Below, one piece after another: positions 1-13,235 of a DNA stretch of 64,000 nt. Origin of the DNA: Kudoa neothunni (taxonomy: Eukaryota > Cnidaria); NCBI GenBank assembly GCA_964304625.1, contig OZ199839.1:744001-808000 (forward strand). The letters are read 5' to 3'. The notes beneath the pieces are model-generated. The model saw nothing but the letters and a program-made list of their open reading frames with translations. It was not told where the DNA came from and made no database searches. The translations under genes were made by a program, and so were the position numbers. Each line of letters starts with the position of its first letter. Positions within the stretch are counted from its first letter, which is position 1.

Positions 1-3000
1 GCACAATTTACCGATGAAAAGATTACATTGATAACACTTTTGTGGTTATTGTAAGTGAGGATAATGTGTTTTCCTTCGAAAATTGTCGAGGAAATGATTT
101 TTCCGAATTTCTGTCAATTTTACATCAAAAAATTCCCAGTCATGCGCTGACACATTGGCAACAAAAATACTTTGTAGGCTTCAATAATTTGATTAGGGTC
201 GATGGGGTTCGGCTTAAGGTAGATGATTATTTGTGTGGTTCGTCGATCAATTTTTCGTCGAACCGGCTGAAACTTACGATTTTTGGTGGTTAGGTTAGAC
301 GACAATGAGGGTGAATTTTTAATCTATCAATATAAATTAATAAATTAATTGTTATTAAAACAATGGCAATGTAAATTATATTCAATTAACAGAAAAAAAA
401 CATTGCCCTAATTTAACGCACAATAAACTAACTAATAAACCTAATTAACTTATCAATTAAGAGATTACATTTTTCGAAGGTTCAATTTTTTGGCATTTGG
501 CTCTAAATACAATGGAGTCTTTTTTTTCAACAACCATTTTGAGCATCTAAAGCAACTGTAATTTAAATGAAATGTATACATACAAATACCTTGGTAAGAT
601 TTTCTTTCTGTTCGGCTGTAATATCGGGACTTTTCAGTCGTAGCAGTATTTTCTGCGCAACTAATATTACAACAATTCTATAAAAAGCTAATTACTCTTT
701 GTTCTTCTTCACACATGGTAATAATTTTGTTTTCTATTTCCTTGACTTTATCATTTCTTTCTTTGTTTTCCTAAACGGGCGCCAAAAGTTTGAAAATCCG
801 AATATGTGTAAGCATGCCTAATTACTTTCACTTGTTTCTCTTTAGCTTCAATGTATTCCTGTGACACAAAAACCGCCTCTCCTTTTTTTAATACGGTTGG
901 TTTTTTCTGAATAAATGATAAATGTTTACAACTAGACCGAATAAAATGAGCTGAGTATTTACCACGGGAGTATCCGTTTTGGTAGAAGTAGTTGTATCAC
1001 CAACATTATTGGTAGACCCAGAATTATTGGATGTGTGTTGTGACTCATCTATGATTAGTGCATGTGACATTGGAAAAGATTAAAAATAAATACCTACGAC
1101 CTGAGTCGACATTTCTCCGCCTCCGGGATTAGCATTAATTTTAGGGGGTTTCACCCAGAACAACTTTACAAATCGATTACCAAACACGGGATCTGGCGAT
1201 GAATAAGCGGCCTTCGCGCCCGCATGCTCTTGAAATTCAATCAGACAACTGTTTGGTTCATTATTGTAATTCATCTAAAACGACGGTGTGAAAAATTCTA
1301 AGAGTGTCAACAAAAATTGTACCGATATATAATCGATAGGACCGAATTTAGAAAAAAAATCCACAATATCCTTTTCGCTAAAGTGATCCTGAGGGATCTT
1401 TGATAAGCACATAGTTTTCATAGTGGAATCATATTTGGTGGTTTTGTCGCTATAACGCCTGTTACGTTGATTTCTTCGATTATCTAACGAATTAAAATAA
1501 TAATAAATGGCGCATGACATTTTTAGTGGAAAGAAGAATTGCAGTCAATGCTCAAGTCGAAAATAATCAAATTATATTTACCACACGCTAACCAATTTGG
1601 CAACGCATAATGACATTTCGTAACTGCAAATGTGCTTTAAAAACTAATATCTTATGCGCATATTTATTATCACTTTTTAGATTTAATTAGTTATTCTTAA
1701 TTAATTCTAATTATTATTAAAACAACTCTGCGCGTCAAACGTACACATTAACAAATTACTTGCACACTACAACTACTTGAAACAATCATTCAATAGAAAA
1801 AGGCCTTAATTAAAGTATTGTAATATCCTTCAATTTAAAAACTACGCTACTATTAAGACTACAACTTATCGAATAAAAGTTGTTTAAAGAAAAGAGATAA
1901 TGAAATATTAAATTGCTTAATGCGGGAATTTTGGTTACTCATGCGCATTAAACTTCGCTTTAACAAAATTTGACTTAGAGGAAAATCTACTTTGGTTGGC
2001 CGAGGAATAATTCGACGAAAAGTTTTGATTGTTAGTAGCTGCCGCCAAAGTCGTTATTATATTAGTGAGGAGATTAACGTTATTAGCCTCATCGGCCAAT
2101 GTATTATTCGGCCCATTTTCGGTTTTTGTTGACAATGATTGAAGCGTGCTAATAAAATTCTCAACTAAGTGTGGTTGTTGATTTTGTTGTTTGTTGTCAT
2201 GAGGAAATCTTTCCGGTCTGCGATTACGCCTGAAGTTATTGTTATCTAAACAATAGTCTAATTGGACCACAAAACGAGCGCCAGGTATTAACTGTTGTTG
2301 TTATAATCCCTTGGATATTTGTCAGGTCGATTTCCTCTTCCAGGTGCACTAAAAAAAAGAATTAGATTAGCACATCCATCAAGTGTTTATTTAAAAGAAA
2401 GAAATCTATTTATAGAAGCTACATTCGAGAATCAAATTACTCATATGAAATTTAAAACAATAAATAAGCACGTACATGCCGCTATTTTTAGTTGCTAAAA
2501 TTCAAAACTCAGACAAACATTGATATTTAAAACTCAAACGCATGTGAATATTTACTTTCATTACTTGTGGAGTATTATAGTATTGGATTAATCGGATTTG
2601 AAAAATATTTATGACCGTCAAATTAGCCATGTCCAATTATGATTGTTACAATACACCGTTACTAATTGACACAAGCGTGTAGAAAAACTTGTCTATTTTA
2701 AGCGCATTCATTCTAAATCGTACCCAATAATAAGATATTAATATGATAATCCCTCTTATTGTTTTGAACAATTCAAAAATAATTTAAATCATTGTTTAAA
2801 GAATTATATTCGTTAACAACTTAAGAATATATCACATTCATAATTATCTGCAGATTTGTGTTCAGAACACAGAAAGGTATTAACCAATGTCAACATAAAC
2901 TTACTGATTCCTGTTCTGCCGGGAGGGAGACACAGAAGCTCTTCGATGATCCCATGATCGATTATCATTATCATCCGAAGAATGTCTGCGGCGTTTTCTC

Positions 3001-3530
3001 GAGTTATTTCTCGCAGGAGATCCTTCATTCTGACCGTCCGCTTGTTCGAGCCCGTCGTTCTGTCTAACGTCCCCATCACTGTTCGGAGTTGGTTCGGCTT
3101 CGTTCTCACTACCGCCGCAACCAGCAACAACACTTTTCTGTGATATACATATTACTAGAGTGAATACAAAAAAATTAACACAAATACGCTGACTTCCATA
3201 TCTTTTTCCATATAGCTTTGGGATTCGAGAGACACAAGTAGCTCGTCAACAAAATTAGAAGTCTCTATTTGTTCAAATCACTTCACATCCAACCCCAAAT
3301 TCAATCACTATCAGATAGGAACAAGCTCAACTTATCCAAAAGCTCCGTTTTCAAATCTCCACTATTTATATCCTTTTTTATCAACGCCAAAGTGTATTTG
3401 GCTAACGCTTTAGGTTCGGCATTCGATCTAATTGATTATCATTAGATGCAAAAATTTTATTCAATCTTTACAATTTTAAAAATTTTTTCGATAGCCATTC
3501 CGTCAGTTTCTCGTAAGACGTTATCATCAT
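1..3530 (-). CDS. RBM26/27-like: RBM26/RBM27 (swm)-like RNA-binding protein, 3' end outside window
   Basis: Family members act in nuclear RNA processing and decay of polyadenylated RNA (family knowledge). I assembled 15 minus-strand exons: 3530-3472, 3427-3309, 3264-3188, 3137-2905, 2348-2293, 2245-1991, 1483-1323, 1274-1094, 1048-963, 906-826, 770-696, 652-590, 546-469, 323-171 and 110 to the edge, about 595 codons. In order they encode a PWI-like N-terminal domain (ALAKYTLALIKKD, then NFVDELLVSLES), an Arg/Ser/Asp-rich stretch (SRKRRRHSSDDNDN), an Asn-rich linker, a first RRM near residues 285-350 (FSKFGPIDYIS, then NRFVKLFW), a Glu/Lys-rich coiled coil and a second RRM (QIIIYLKPN, then KFGKIISS) that continues off the window. 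That is the RBM26/27 order, but the CCCH zinc finger expected before the first RRM was not found. Most introns are 43-60 nt. The joint 1991/1483 is the weakest: the upstream exon is open to a stop at 1935, so an alternative last exon is possible. The start is the ATG pair at 3530. Confidence 0.9.
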
Positions 3531-3577
3531 GACAATCAGGTAGGACGTAATAAGCAAACTTGCGCAAACGCACCAGT

Positions 3578-3589
3578 TGCGCATGCGTG
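3578..3589. promoter_or_regulatory. NRF1-like site upstream of the RBM26/27-like gene
   Basis: TGCGCATGCGTG lies about 50 bp upstream of the start codon. It fits the NRF1 consensus YGCGCAYGCGCR with one mismatch. CpG-rich motifs are rare in this A+T-rich sequence. The role is inferred. Confidence 0.45.
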
Positions 3590-4717
3590 ATTAATGTTGT
3601 TTTGTACACAATTTCGCCCTTTTATTGATCCTAGATTTCACTTTCGCGTGAAAAATTTCATATTATAACTGCCAATTGATTCACATTAAGTAAATAATGT
3701 ATTTTTTTCAAATATCTCGTAGACAATAAAAATGCTTGTTTAATGCCTTATTTCATAGATAATCAAACAACTTTCATATTAATGATAATAACGGAAACCG
3801 AGCGTGTTTTTATTGTAAACCATTAATATTTGAAAGAGATCATAATTTTTTACTACACAAAAAATAGTTTATTGGATTAAATAATAATAAATTTAAAAAA
3901 TTTGCATCAATATTTTAGACTAGAAAATTATTTATTCTATTCATTTAATTGGAAAGTACATGTTTAATGTTTAATGCATCTGTATTTAAAAATTTCTATA
4001 AATATAGCAAGAGGCTCCGTTTTGCTCAGGATACGTTGGATATCTCGAAATATTAATCTAAAGAATGTAATTAAGACAGAAAATGATTATATGTAAGTAT
4101 GTTTTCTTCCTCTAATATTATTTATAAACATTACTACTCTCGAAAATTTGACAGATTAATTTTAAATGCGAACCACTGTTATTTAACACATTCGGATTTT
4201 GCGAGTTATTAACGGCGATAAACGTAGAATAAATTTAAAATAAAATTGGAAAATTAAGTCTATAATTATAAGATTTATTTCTAATATATAAAATATTTGT
4301 CATGCAACTGCTTTTCATCTATATATCATAATTTATACACTCGGAGTCTTCGGAGTTCAATAGCGCGGAATTTTATGCGATATTTAATCATTTTTAAAGA
4401 GTCGACTGTCTTTTTCAGAAAGTTGTCGTTTATGTAAATGTTGTGTTTTGCGCAAGAAAGGAGACCAGTAATAAGTAATATCGAAATAGATAGTTGGATA
4501 GGTAGTTAATATTGGTAGTAGTGATCGTAATGTGTTGTCACCAGCGTGGTCCCCCGCCTACCGACGATTTTCCCTTCTATTACTAGGAGGAACCAATTCC
4601 GGATTATGACAGTAAATAATTGGAAATTGAAATTTAAAGATTTTTTGATACTTCAATCTCACGTTTGTTACAACGTCACTTGGGCGATAAAAGCTTATGC
4701 AAGGAGGTTCTAATCCG
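3590..4717. other. Intergenic, no gene seen
   Basis: A+T-rich sequence with no supported ORF, RNA gene or terminal repeat. The upstream control region of the minus-strand RBM26/27-like gene should lie at its left edge. Confidence 0.5.
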
Positions 4718-6223
4718 TTAAACCTCTAATGCAGGGGTTCTCAACCGGGAGTAAATTTTAAATGACTAGGGGTAAATAAATTGGCATCAAAATTGAATAA
4801 GGACAATTTTTTTATAATGGGTTTGGTGACATACTTAAGGATTTCTAAAGAATTATATTATTCATGGCTATTAAACTCAATAAAATGTTGGCAGAAATGC
4901 TTAAAATGTCTTTTGAAATAAGTATTTACCAATTATTGATAAAACTATCAGTCTCTTTCTTTTATGTATCGTTTACCTTTGGTGATGTAGCTAAATAATA
5001 ATACCTTAAGTAGTTTTCTCATGGTAAATAACATTAAGGAGTTATTAGTTTTGAATATTTTTAATTATTTCTAGAGTTACGCGCTAAAAACTTTACTCGA
5101 ACGCACACATGCACACATGGGGTCCAATGGACCCCAGGCGGCAAAATTGGTTTATTTTGTAACATACTATTATAAATAATTAATTTTTTAAAACATTTAT
5201 TACATATAATGTTGGAACGTTATTCTAAAATAGAATTTAACCAGTTAAACAACGTAGTTATCGATTATCTATCATTTTGACAAACACAGAGATAACACCG
5301 TTTTTTTGGAATAAAGTTAGATTATTGCATTTAATTTATATTTATCGATTTTATAAGATATTTAAATAAATATAAAATTATTTATTACCTTTTTTATTAA
5401 ATTACTCTTATTTAAGTTACATAACGTTTGAAATTTTAAAAGTTAAAGTTATTCGGGGAAAATTATTTGTAGAGTTAACTATACTGCTCAATATTTTATC
5501 CATGAAAAATTAACTTAAAGTGCCATTTTCTGTAATAACACGATCAGTAATATCGGCTTTTTGTTTATGTGTAAGAATATTGTGTTTCCTCTTTTTAGAA
5601 AGTGATTTTGTAGGGTGTAAACAGACAATTCGGAATTTTTACCATAGCGTCCCATCGTAGGACTTAAAAATATCTCATATTGAGCTATTCGTAATTAACT
5701 CATCTTAATTTTTAGTTTCACAATGTTCAGAACTGGATTCCTCGCTTCTTCCCAACTATAAATTATCATAACAAAAGTAGTTGCTACAAGATTCCATGTC
5801 TAACACATTTGAACTGCCATTTTCACGGCTAAATTTTTTCTAAAATTCATCTATCACTTCAAAACAGTTGAATAAACAAAAATATGCGAATGAAAATTTT
5901 CATAAAACAAAAGACGATTCCAGTTAACAGTTTAGGCAATATTAAATCCATGTGGGGTTTATTGGACCCCATACGTGCTCCGAAGGGTTAACTTAGAAAA
6001 GTCAAAAAAATTAAATCGTTAGACAGCTTGTGAGTAAGAGTTTCTGGGATTAAAAATTGTCATAAAACAGGCCTACATACCTTTTATTTGTTGAATTTAC
6101 TGTACAAATAGCCTCTGCCTTGTCTTATTCAATATAAAACCTTAAAGTCAATATGAATTTGACTTCCAAGTTAAGGGGGTAAATTTGAAAAAATGGTTGA
6201 GAACCCCTGCGTTAGAGGGTTAA
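4718..6223. mobile_element. Non-autonomous TTAA-flanked element (piggyBac-like ends)
   Basis: Ends are near-perfect inverted repeats bounded by TTAA: left TTAAACCTCTAATGCAGGGG and right (reverse complement) TTAACCCTCTAACGCAGGGG, both continuing TTCTCAACC. TTAA duplication and a CCCT start are piggyBac hallmarks. The inner part of the repeat (CAGGGGTTCTCAACC) looks like a hAT terminus, so the class is not certain. No transposase was recognised inside. A second TTAA element is nested in the middle. Confidence 0.6.
5093..5991. mobile_element. Nested TTAA-type element
   Basis: Inside the larger TTAA element. The left side has TTAC then CGAACGCACACATG and GGGGTCCAATGGACCCC. The right side, on the reverse complement, has TTAACCCTTCGGAGCACG and GGGGTCCAATAAACCCC. 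Matching subterminal palindromes with a TTAA-like boundary suggest a short piggyBac-type element. There is no coding capacity. The left TTAA appears mutated to TTAC. Confidence 0.45.
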
Positions 6224-6323
6224 ACTAGTTCATACATGTTGGACTGGATTTTCTTCTTATAAAAACTACATGTGCCCTTCAACTTATGAATCTTGGTGCT
6301 ATCCACAATTTCCTTACCATATA

Positions 6324-7525
6324 CAGTAAGACCTCGATATTGCGCACTAAATCGGGATCTGAGCTTTTATTACCCAATATCGAGGGCTTGCGCTTGCGTC
6401 AACAGAATAAATATTTTATTTTTAACGAAAAAAACGATCCATCTTGTTTTCATTATTAAATTAAAGATGTGAAAAGCATCGATCTAATAATATACGAACT
6501 TTTCTTCATCTTTCGCCAACTTTAGATCAAGAGTTTTCTAAATATCTAGAAGATAGTTAAAGACATTTAACCATTTTTTGATCGTTAATATTTAACAGGA
6601 AATTCATAAATTCCTTTAAAACAAGAGGTCTCTTTAATTTACCAATGACATTATGTGGAAATTTTATCTCTATAAATTGAGCACTCTATAATTCTATTAC
6701 AGGTTTTTTGATTGTTTCATCTCATTTTAATTCAACTCCTTCATTATATAATAAGTTCGTTGAGTGAATTGATCTTAGAGAAGAGCGGTCTCACCGAGAT
6801 TTAATATGTTTTCTTTTTCACATCTACATACCTACGTTTTACCCAATAAAATTTGATTATCTAATTATTAACAATATTATCATCAATTTTCCTCCTTTCT
6901 CCACGAAGAGTGAATTTTTAAGGAAATCTTTTGTTCCACTTAAACCAGTGATTTAAGATCATTACCAAAATGTATTGCTTTCTCAGTGATAAAAACTAGA
7001 AGATTTGTCTTTTTTGGTGTTCTGATACAATCCGGCCATATAACGCAATTTGCAGTTGGATGTATCTTTTATTTGTAATTCCTTTACTGAGAGAACAACA
7101 TTGGAGTTCATTATATCAGATATATTAGATAAAATTCTATTCAGAGAAGGGTAACTAATTTTAACTTGAATAAAACTCACAACAACAGAATTCATGATAT
7201 TCTCGGGTGCAATAGAATAATTTGTTGGCATTTAAAATTGAGGTAATTGAATCATAATATTGAATAGTTCCAATTTTTTACCAAAATTTCTTTCGTGTTT
7301 CATAATACCAAAAGTTCGAATGTGTAATTTAGTGGATTAATCGGATTAAAATTGGAAGACCCTGAATTAAAAAAAAATGAGTTTATTAAATGTTATTTCG
7401 TATTGTTTGGTATAACGCTAGAGTAGAAGACTATATACATCGAAAAAATTACAATATTAGTTACAGAAATTTGAAAAAAATGTCGGCTACCCTATATTGA
7501 ACCTCGCAATATTGAGTCCTTACTA
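6324..7525. mobile_element. pogo/Tigger-like DNA element, non-autonomous
   Basis: A TA dinucleotide is followed by CAGTAAGACCTCGATATTGC. The right end, on the reverse complement, reads TAAGGACTCAATATTGCGAG and is also flanked by TA. CAGT...ACCTCGAT termini with TA duplication are typical of the pogo/Tigger branch of Tc1/mariner. The 82-codon minus-strand ORF at 6983-7231 is not recognisable as a transposase. Confidence 0.55.
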
Positions 7526-7527
7526 TA

Positions 7528-8819
7528 GATAACTTATATCAAATTATAAACTTTTTGGCGCAGAATCAATAAGTGAAAAACTGTTTGGAAAATCCATCAT
7601 CATTCTTCATTTACGCTTTCAAAAAATCCAGGCGGTTTCACATTTCACGGGGGGTTTTCGTAATTTCGTGTACTTCTAATTTTTAACAATATGCCAAATA
7701 CGAAAAATGATACAAAATCCAACTAAAAATAATTGTGAACCCCATAAAAAAGTAATTGAATGCTCAACACTTACATAGAATATACTATTTTGATGAAAAC
7801 GACAAAATAAAATACCAATAATAATACGTAAGGTATTTAAAGCAATTCTAAAATGTCTAAATAGAGTATAAAGAAAGTGAAAATTGAGATTTTTAAAAAT
7901 ATAATCCGTAGTTTCGATATTCTTTAAAACAATTGATAAATTATATAAAAGGAGAAATAATTGACTAGAATCTTAAGGTTCTATTCTCAACGTATCATTT
8001 TGTATATTTATGTCAAAAAAACAATCCTAAACAACATAAAACTCAGAAATTACATAATATTTCAATAAAATTGTCCCATTACATAAAATTGGTGCACAAA
8101 ACCTACTTTTCTTAACTTATATGTAGGGATCGCAGTTTTTGACGTTTAGTTTTAAAAAATTCGTCGACTAAAATCGACGTTTGTTTTGGTTGGTTCAGTA
8201 TTGCGTGCACGAATGATTGAACACGTTAATTTAAGAAGAATTTAGAACAAAATCTCCACTTAATACATTTATTATCAAGTAGCAATATTGGAAGAATGTC
8301 GAGAACTGTAACGCAAAGTCCGAACCAGGATTATTTGCATTAAAAGGCGATGGTGCCATACCCCACTGCTCTCGATCCCTCATCTATGGTTGATGGATTA
8401 CAACCCTTATAATCCACATGTTAAAAGAACAATAACAGAAACAGAATTTTTCTTAATTTTCCATTGTCCCATCTCTAAGAAAATAATTGACAGACAAGTG
8501 CCTTGGAATGCTTTTTTAATGAAATATGTTTTTTGGCATTATTGACTCGTAAATTATATTTTGCAATATTTACAGGCGAATCGATTTTCCATCTTCTCGA
8601 TATCGATCCATTCCACAAGAAAATTATCATTTTCTCTCCGGTTGTTACACATTTCAAGTTGTTCGGAAAATCGAAATCTCGAAATTTTTTTTAAAATTCG
8701 AAGACTAAGATCGATTTTAATAGGAAATTACGACCCCACTTATATGCTTTCCCCCAAAGTTACTCCACAGTTTATTTCGACCGTATTATTATTATTATTT
8801 CAAATGAAATATTTAAAAT
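7528..8819. other. Intergenic, no gene seen
   Basis: A+T-rich. Overlapping short ORFs on both strands at 8475-8926 have no domain signature and are probably chance. Confidence 0.45.
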
Positions 8820-8827
8820 ATCTAGCA

Positions 8828-9567
8828 CAGAGGTGTCTACAACTTTTTAGGGTGTGGACCACATTGGCGCATTACGGAAACTTAGAGGGTGGCATTTCTA
8901 ACATTTTTCGCACAATAAACAGATAAATATATAAATTAATATAAAAATGCTTCCAATTAGTAAAACTTAATAAGGAATTAAATAGATTTTTTAAATATAG
9001 AAATTTTGTGATTGGTATATTATTGTAAATTACGAATGAAATTATAGGCGTTATATTTAATAAATTTTAATTTGAACTTAATTTACGAAAAGTTAATAAT
9101 ACTCATTAAATAAATGTGAAAATTTAAACAATAACTTTTATCGAATTATTCCATATTTATTTTTAACATAGCATATTACACTCTAAAAGAGGTCTAAGTT
9201 ATAAATATGAAGGTAATAAAGTTAGCCAAAAAATTACATCTATGATATTTCAGATTACACCAAATTTATCATGAACTAAATATCACCAACGCATAGAAGT
9301 AGAAGTAATTTTTTTAGAATTTTTTACTAAATATTTTAATTCCGAAGTATAATCTAAATACCTTGAAATTACAAAAATTGTATTTTTGGAGATTATTATT
9401 TATTACCCTTAATTATATCTTTATCTTTCACCTATTTATACAAATAAATAAATGAAACATTTATCGTAGGGTTTTAACTCTTAATTAATTGGTTTTGCTT
9501 ATTAAAATTTTAAAAGTATTTTAAGACCGTTTGTTCTCTATTGTTATAATTGGTTTTTTCACTGAAT

Positions 9568-9601
<34 letters not shown>

Positions 9602-10404
9602 ATTTGGTGCTGTCGCTTCAAGTTATATTCCTTTAATACACGAAATGATTAGAGACAGAGCCAATAGACCGCTTTATTCATTGAATACGTGGAGAAATAT
9701 TCTTGAGTCCAATCATCATTAAAATCACAGTGGTTTTCATCATTAATTGTACAAACATGTGATGTCAACAAACGACGATTAAAATGGGAAGTTTTGGCGC
9801 ATTATCATTTGAGAGAATTAAGAAGATAAATAGAGAACTATTCCTACATTAAGCCGATAAATTTTGATACACCTCTATTACAAACATTTATGTTTAAAAA
9901 TGTAAGGATACGAATTACATAGACTTTATACCATTTTAAATATAGCAATAAATAATTTTTTTGTTAATACATCCTTTATAATGAAAGATATGATAATGAT
10001 TCCTATTGCGTTAAACTTCTAATTTAGATATGAATACAGCGTGCTCATGGTTTTAACATTTGGTTAATTTTAGATTCTTTGTCGTAAATTGAATCTCAAG
10101 TACCGGTTTTTCCAAAGTTGTCAACTTATTATTTTGTTTTAGGCGCGTATTAGACCTTACTTTGATCACTATTACATACGATAATCATACACAGGGGGCA
10201 AGCGTAGATAAAATATCAGATCGGATAACTCAATTGAATAAAATTAACGTTTATAAATCTAAAATATTTGTCAAAAAGGTATTTTTTAATTGGATTATGG
10301 AAGAAAAACGCTATTTAGGTGTTAATAGATTGAGAAAATTGTGTACACTCGCACAATCTTTCAGCCTTCTAAACTCGTCGGCGGGCCGCACTTTCCCGCC
10401 ACTG
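8828..10404. mobile_element. hAT-type element, decayed
   Basis: The left end CAGAGGTGTCTACAAC, then GGGTGTGGACCAC, mirrors the right end, which on the reverse complement reads CAGTGGCGGGAAAGTGCGG then CCCGCC. Eight-bp flanks atctagca and tcctagtc share a CTAG core, as expected for an eroded hAT target duplication. No transposase frame survives. A (CT)n(AT)n microsatellite lies at about 9568-9601. Confidence 0.5.
9568..9601. repeat. (CT)n(AT)n microsatellite
   Basis: Perfect CT dinucleotides run directly into AT dinucleotides, within the hAT element. Confidence 0.9.
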
Positions 10405-10412
10405 TCCTAGTC

Positions 10413-12395
10413 TAAAAGTGTTAACTATGTTATTTATTTACGCAACGTTTAGAAAAAAAATTCATAAAAAATAATGTTGAAAAAATATTGGTAAAAACTG
10501 TCATAAAGTTTAATTTCAGTTCCAAATTTTATATAAAAGAGTTAGGAATAACATTTTCCATTTGATCAATATCCAGTGATAATGAACAATCTAAATAATA
10601 TAAAAACCGAACCAACTATTAGACGTATTTACTCCTTGAAATGTGGTATATTCTGTACAGTGTATTCAAATTGGGAGAAGGTAATCTTTTTAGTTGCATA
10701 TGAGTTAGTTTCCTTCATAATCTAAAAAGATTTATATTGCTTAGAGTATTAGAGTATGGGTTTTTTGTGGATCCGAAAAAGCTACCATATTTATAATAAA
10801 TTCGACGTAGTTTTGTGGGAGGGGACATGTGCTTGTAATCCTCTGAACCAGCTTATATAAATCATCATGACCAATGTGTTGATCGCCATCGAAATCTGTT
10901 ACATATTTATAGTACCGAGAGATTCGTTACTCAACTATATACCAAGCAATGTGAACACAACCATTGCAATGTAGGATAGTGGAGTCTAAAAAAGATTTAT
11001 TCGGTTGCATGCAATACGGATTATTATTTTAATTGAATTACTGCTTTGTCGAAAACTATCCTCATAAAAAGAAAATCACTAAACGTTATTCTGCCATCTG
11101 GTCTTTTGGAAAAAATGGCAGCAATACGATCTTTGAAAATATTCCACTAGATTTCAGCTCGAGAATCACCTTGATCAATAACCCACCGATAGTCATACCC
11201 TTAATTCTTCTATTTTCATAAATACTTCAGGTGATATTGCTGCAGTCATCCCATATCGGTCGAAAAAATCAGTGTCCAAGTTGTAAAATCTGACAAACAA
11301 TTTTCGAATATTTTGTATGGAAATTTTAGAAACTTGACTCAACGACCTCACTTTCATCTAGGCCAACAACATCAATGAGATAATAATTAGACTGTTTGTC
11401 TCACATAAAATTCCCTCAATAATTCTACTGGAATTGGTTTCCTTTCGATGACTTCATCTTCAGTTTTTGAGTGGTTCGACCCCATATTCTGCGATTATTG
11501 AGAATATTCTATCACTGTGGATTTATATAATATAATAAATATCGATGTTATGCTACACTATTGGGTAGTTGGTGAACAATAAATTGTTTCTATTTATAAT
11601 TAAATAAAAGCTCAAATTTTGGTCGTAAGTGGGCCGATTTTCATCGGGAAATTCAGTTTATAGAAAATCTATTGAATATTTTATAATCTAATCCGAAAAT
11701 ACCATTGAAACTATATGTACAATGGTAACTCTTTCATTGATACTGTTGTTTGAATGACGAAGCCATTCTTTTGAATTTATTTTCTTACGTTAAGTCAAGA
11801 AATCAATAAAAAATTCATTTTTCTCCATCTCATCGCAAATGTCATATTTAATCTCATAATACGTTTTTGGGTCGATGATTATTACCTGAAGCTTAGGTTT
11901 GGGTGGATCAGGTTGGGAATTATTATCATATCATTAATGAGAATATTTAAGTAGAATAAAGAAATTCAGCTTATCCACATCAAGTATTTACAACTTTGAG
12001 GTAAAAATTAAAGAAAATCGTGGTAGCACATGGGACACTTGGATTAAGAATTAGTCTAAACTTGATTCTCAAAATGGATGCTACCATAATAAGTCACATA
12101 TTTCTCAAATTTAATATGACCATTTTTTAATTCTCGGCTATGTTGAACAAATTATTTCGGGGAAGTATCCTCCATAAATTTGGAAATTGATCGAGGAAAT
12201 CGTTATAAACCAAATTATTTATACGTTTGTTTGGAGATTCCGGCAAACGATTGAAATACAAAAACATTCTTCATTGGGACTTCACTCATGCTAATTTCAG
12301 GGATGGAATTATTAAAGAGAATTCCTAATTCCTAATTTTAATACGTAAAGCATCTTTAACGATTTTAAGTTGATAAATCCATGAGAAGTTCGATA
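10413..12395. other. Intergenic, no gene seen
   Basis: No supported coding sequence. The short plus-strand ORFs at about 10162-10410 and 11033-11221 have no recognisable motif. The stretch may contain unidentified transposon debris. Confidence 0.4.
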
Positions 12396-12430
12396 TTAAC
12401 CCTCTGGTCTGAATCACACGAAAATTTACA

Positions 12431-12558
12431 CCTTCCATGCAAAAATGGGGTCGAAATCTATCCCAGAATTTTTTTGACTAAAACTCTTTAAAATATAAAG
12501 TTATCTAATCTCGAATAGTTTTAATAAATTTTATCGATTAGATTTTGAGTAAATCAAG
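12431..12558. repeat. Left arm of long inverted repeat
   Basis: Pairs with 13108-13235 on the opposite strand with only a handful of mismatches by eye. Example: GACTAAAACTCTTTAAAATA in both arms. Confidence 0.85.
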
Positions 12559-13107
12559 AAACATTATTATTAAGCCAGCATTGAGCATGCGCACCATATT
12601 AAGTACTTAGCGTTTTTCGCCGTACGCTCTTGTCTTATCGACGGTAAATCTCTTTTTTACTTAAAGATGTTTTTTAATGTAAAAGAATTTTTTAAAAGTT
12701 TATTGTACACCAATAAATGCAATATTTTTACAAAAAGTAAAAAAATAACAAGAAAACGTCACATTTATGAACAGTTTTTGTCGTACACTTGTGAATTAAA
12801 ACATGTCCCAAATGTATCGACCACAGAGTAAATATTCTGTTTCATGAAAGGTGCAACACCAAAACGATTACACAAGGTATTTTTAGTCGGTGTCTGAGTA
12901 GATAGCGGAGTCTCTGTCTCCTATAATGCTCCATTCTTGTCAATAAGACAATCGACTAGAAGATTTATATCGGAATCGCATTCACCTGAAGATTATTCGT
13001 AATATGCCATGAGTCGGATTCTAAGCAACTTTCATCGTATTCTCACGAACTCACTTCACACAAAAAGAGAGGAGAGCACGCGCACAGGAGCCTTAATAAT
13101 AGTGATT

Positions 13108-13235
13108 CTTGATTTACTCAAAATCTAATCGATAGAATTTATTAAAACTATTCGAGATTATATAACTTTATATTTTAAAGAGTTTTAGTCAAAAAAATTC
13201 TGGGGTCGATTTCTACCCCATTTTTACTTGGAAGG
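13108..13235. repeat. Right arm of long inverted repeat
   Basis: Reverse complement of 12431-12558. Together the arms could form a large cruciform or an RNA hairpin. Confidence 0.85.

Noticed and set aside
42-293. 83-codon plus-strand ORF at the left edge
   Set aside because: Lies opposite the second RRM of the RBM26/27-like gene, whose frame and splice sites fit far better.
8475-8926. Overlapping ORFs of 60-121 codons on both strands
   Set aside because: No domain, no splice partner, and they run into a hAT terminus at 8828.
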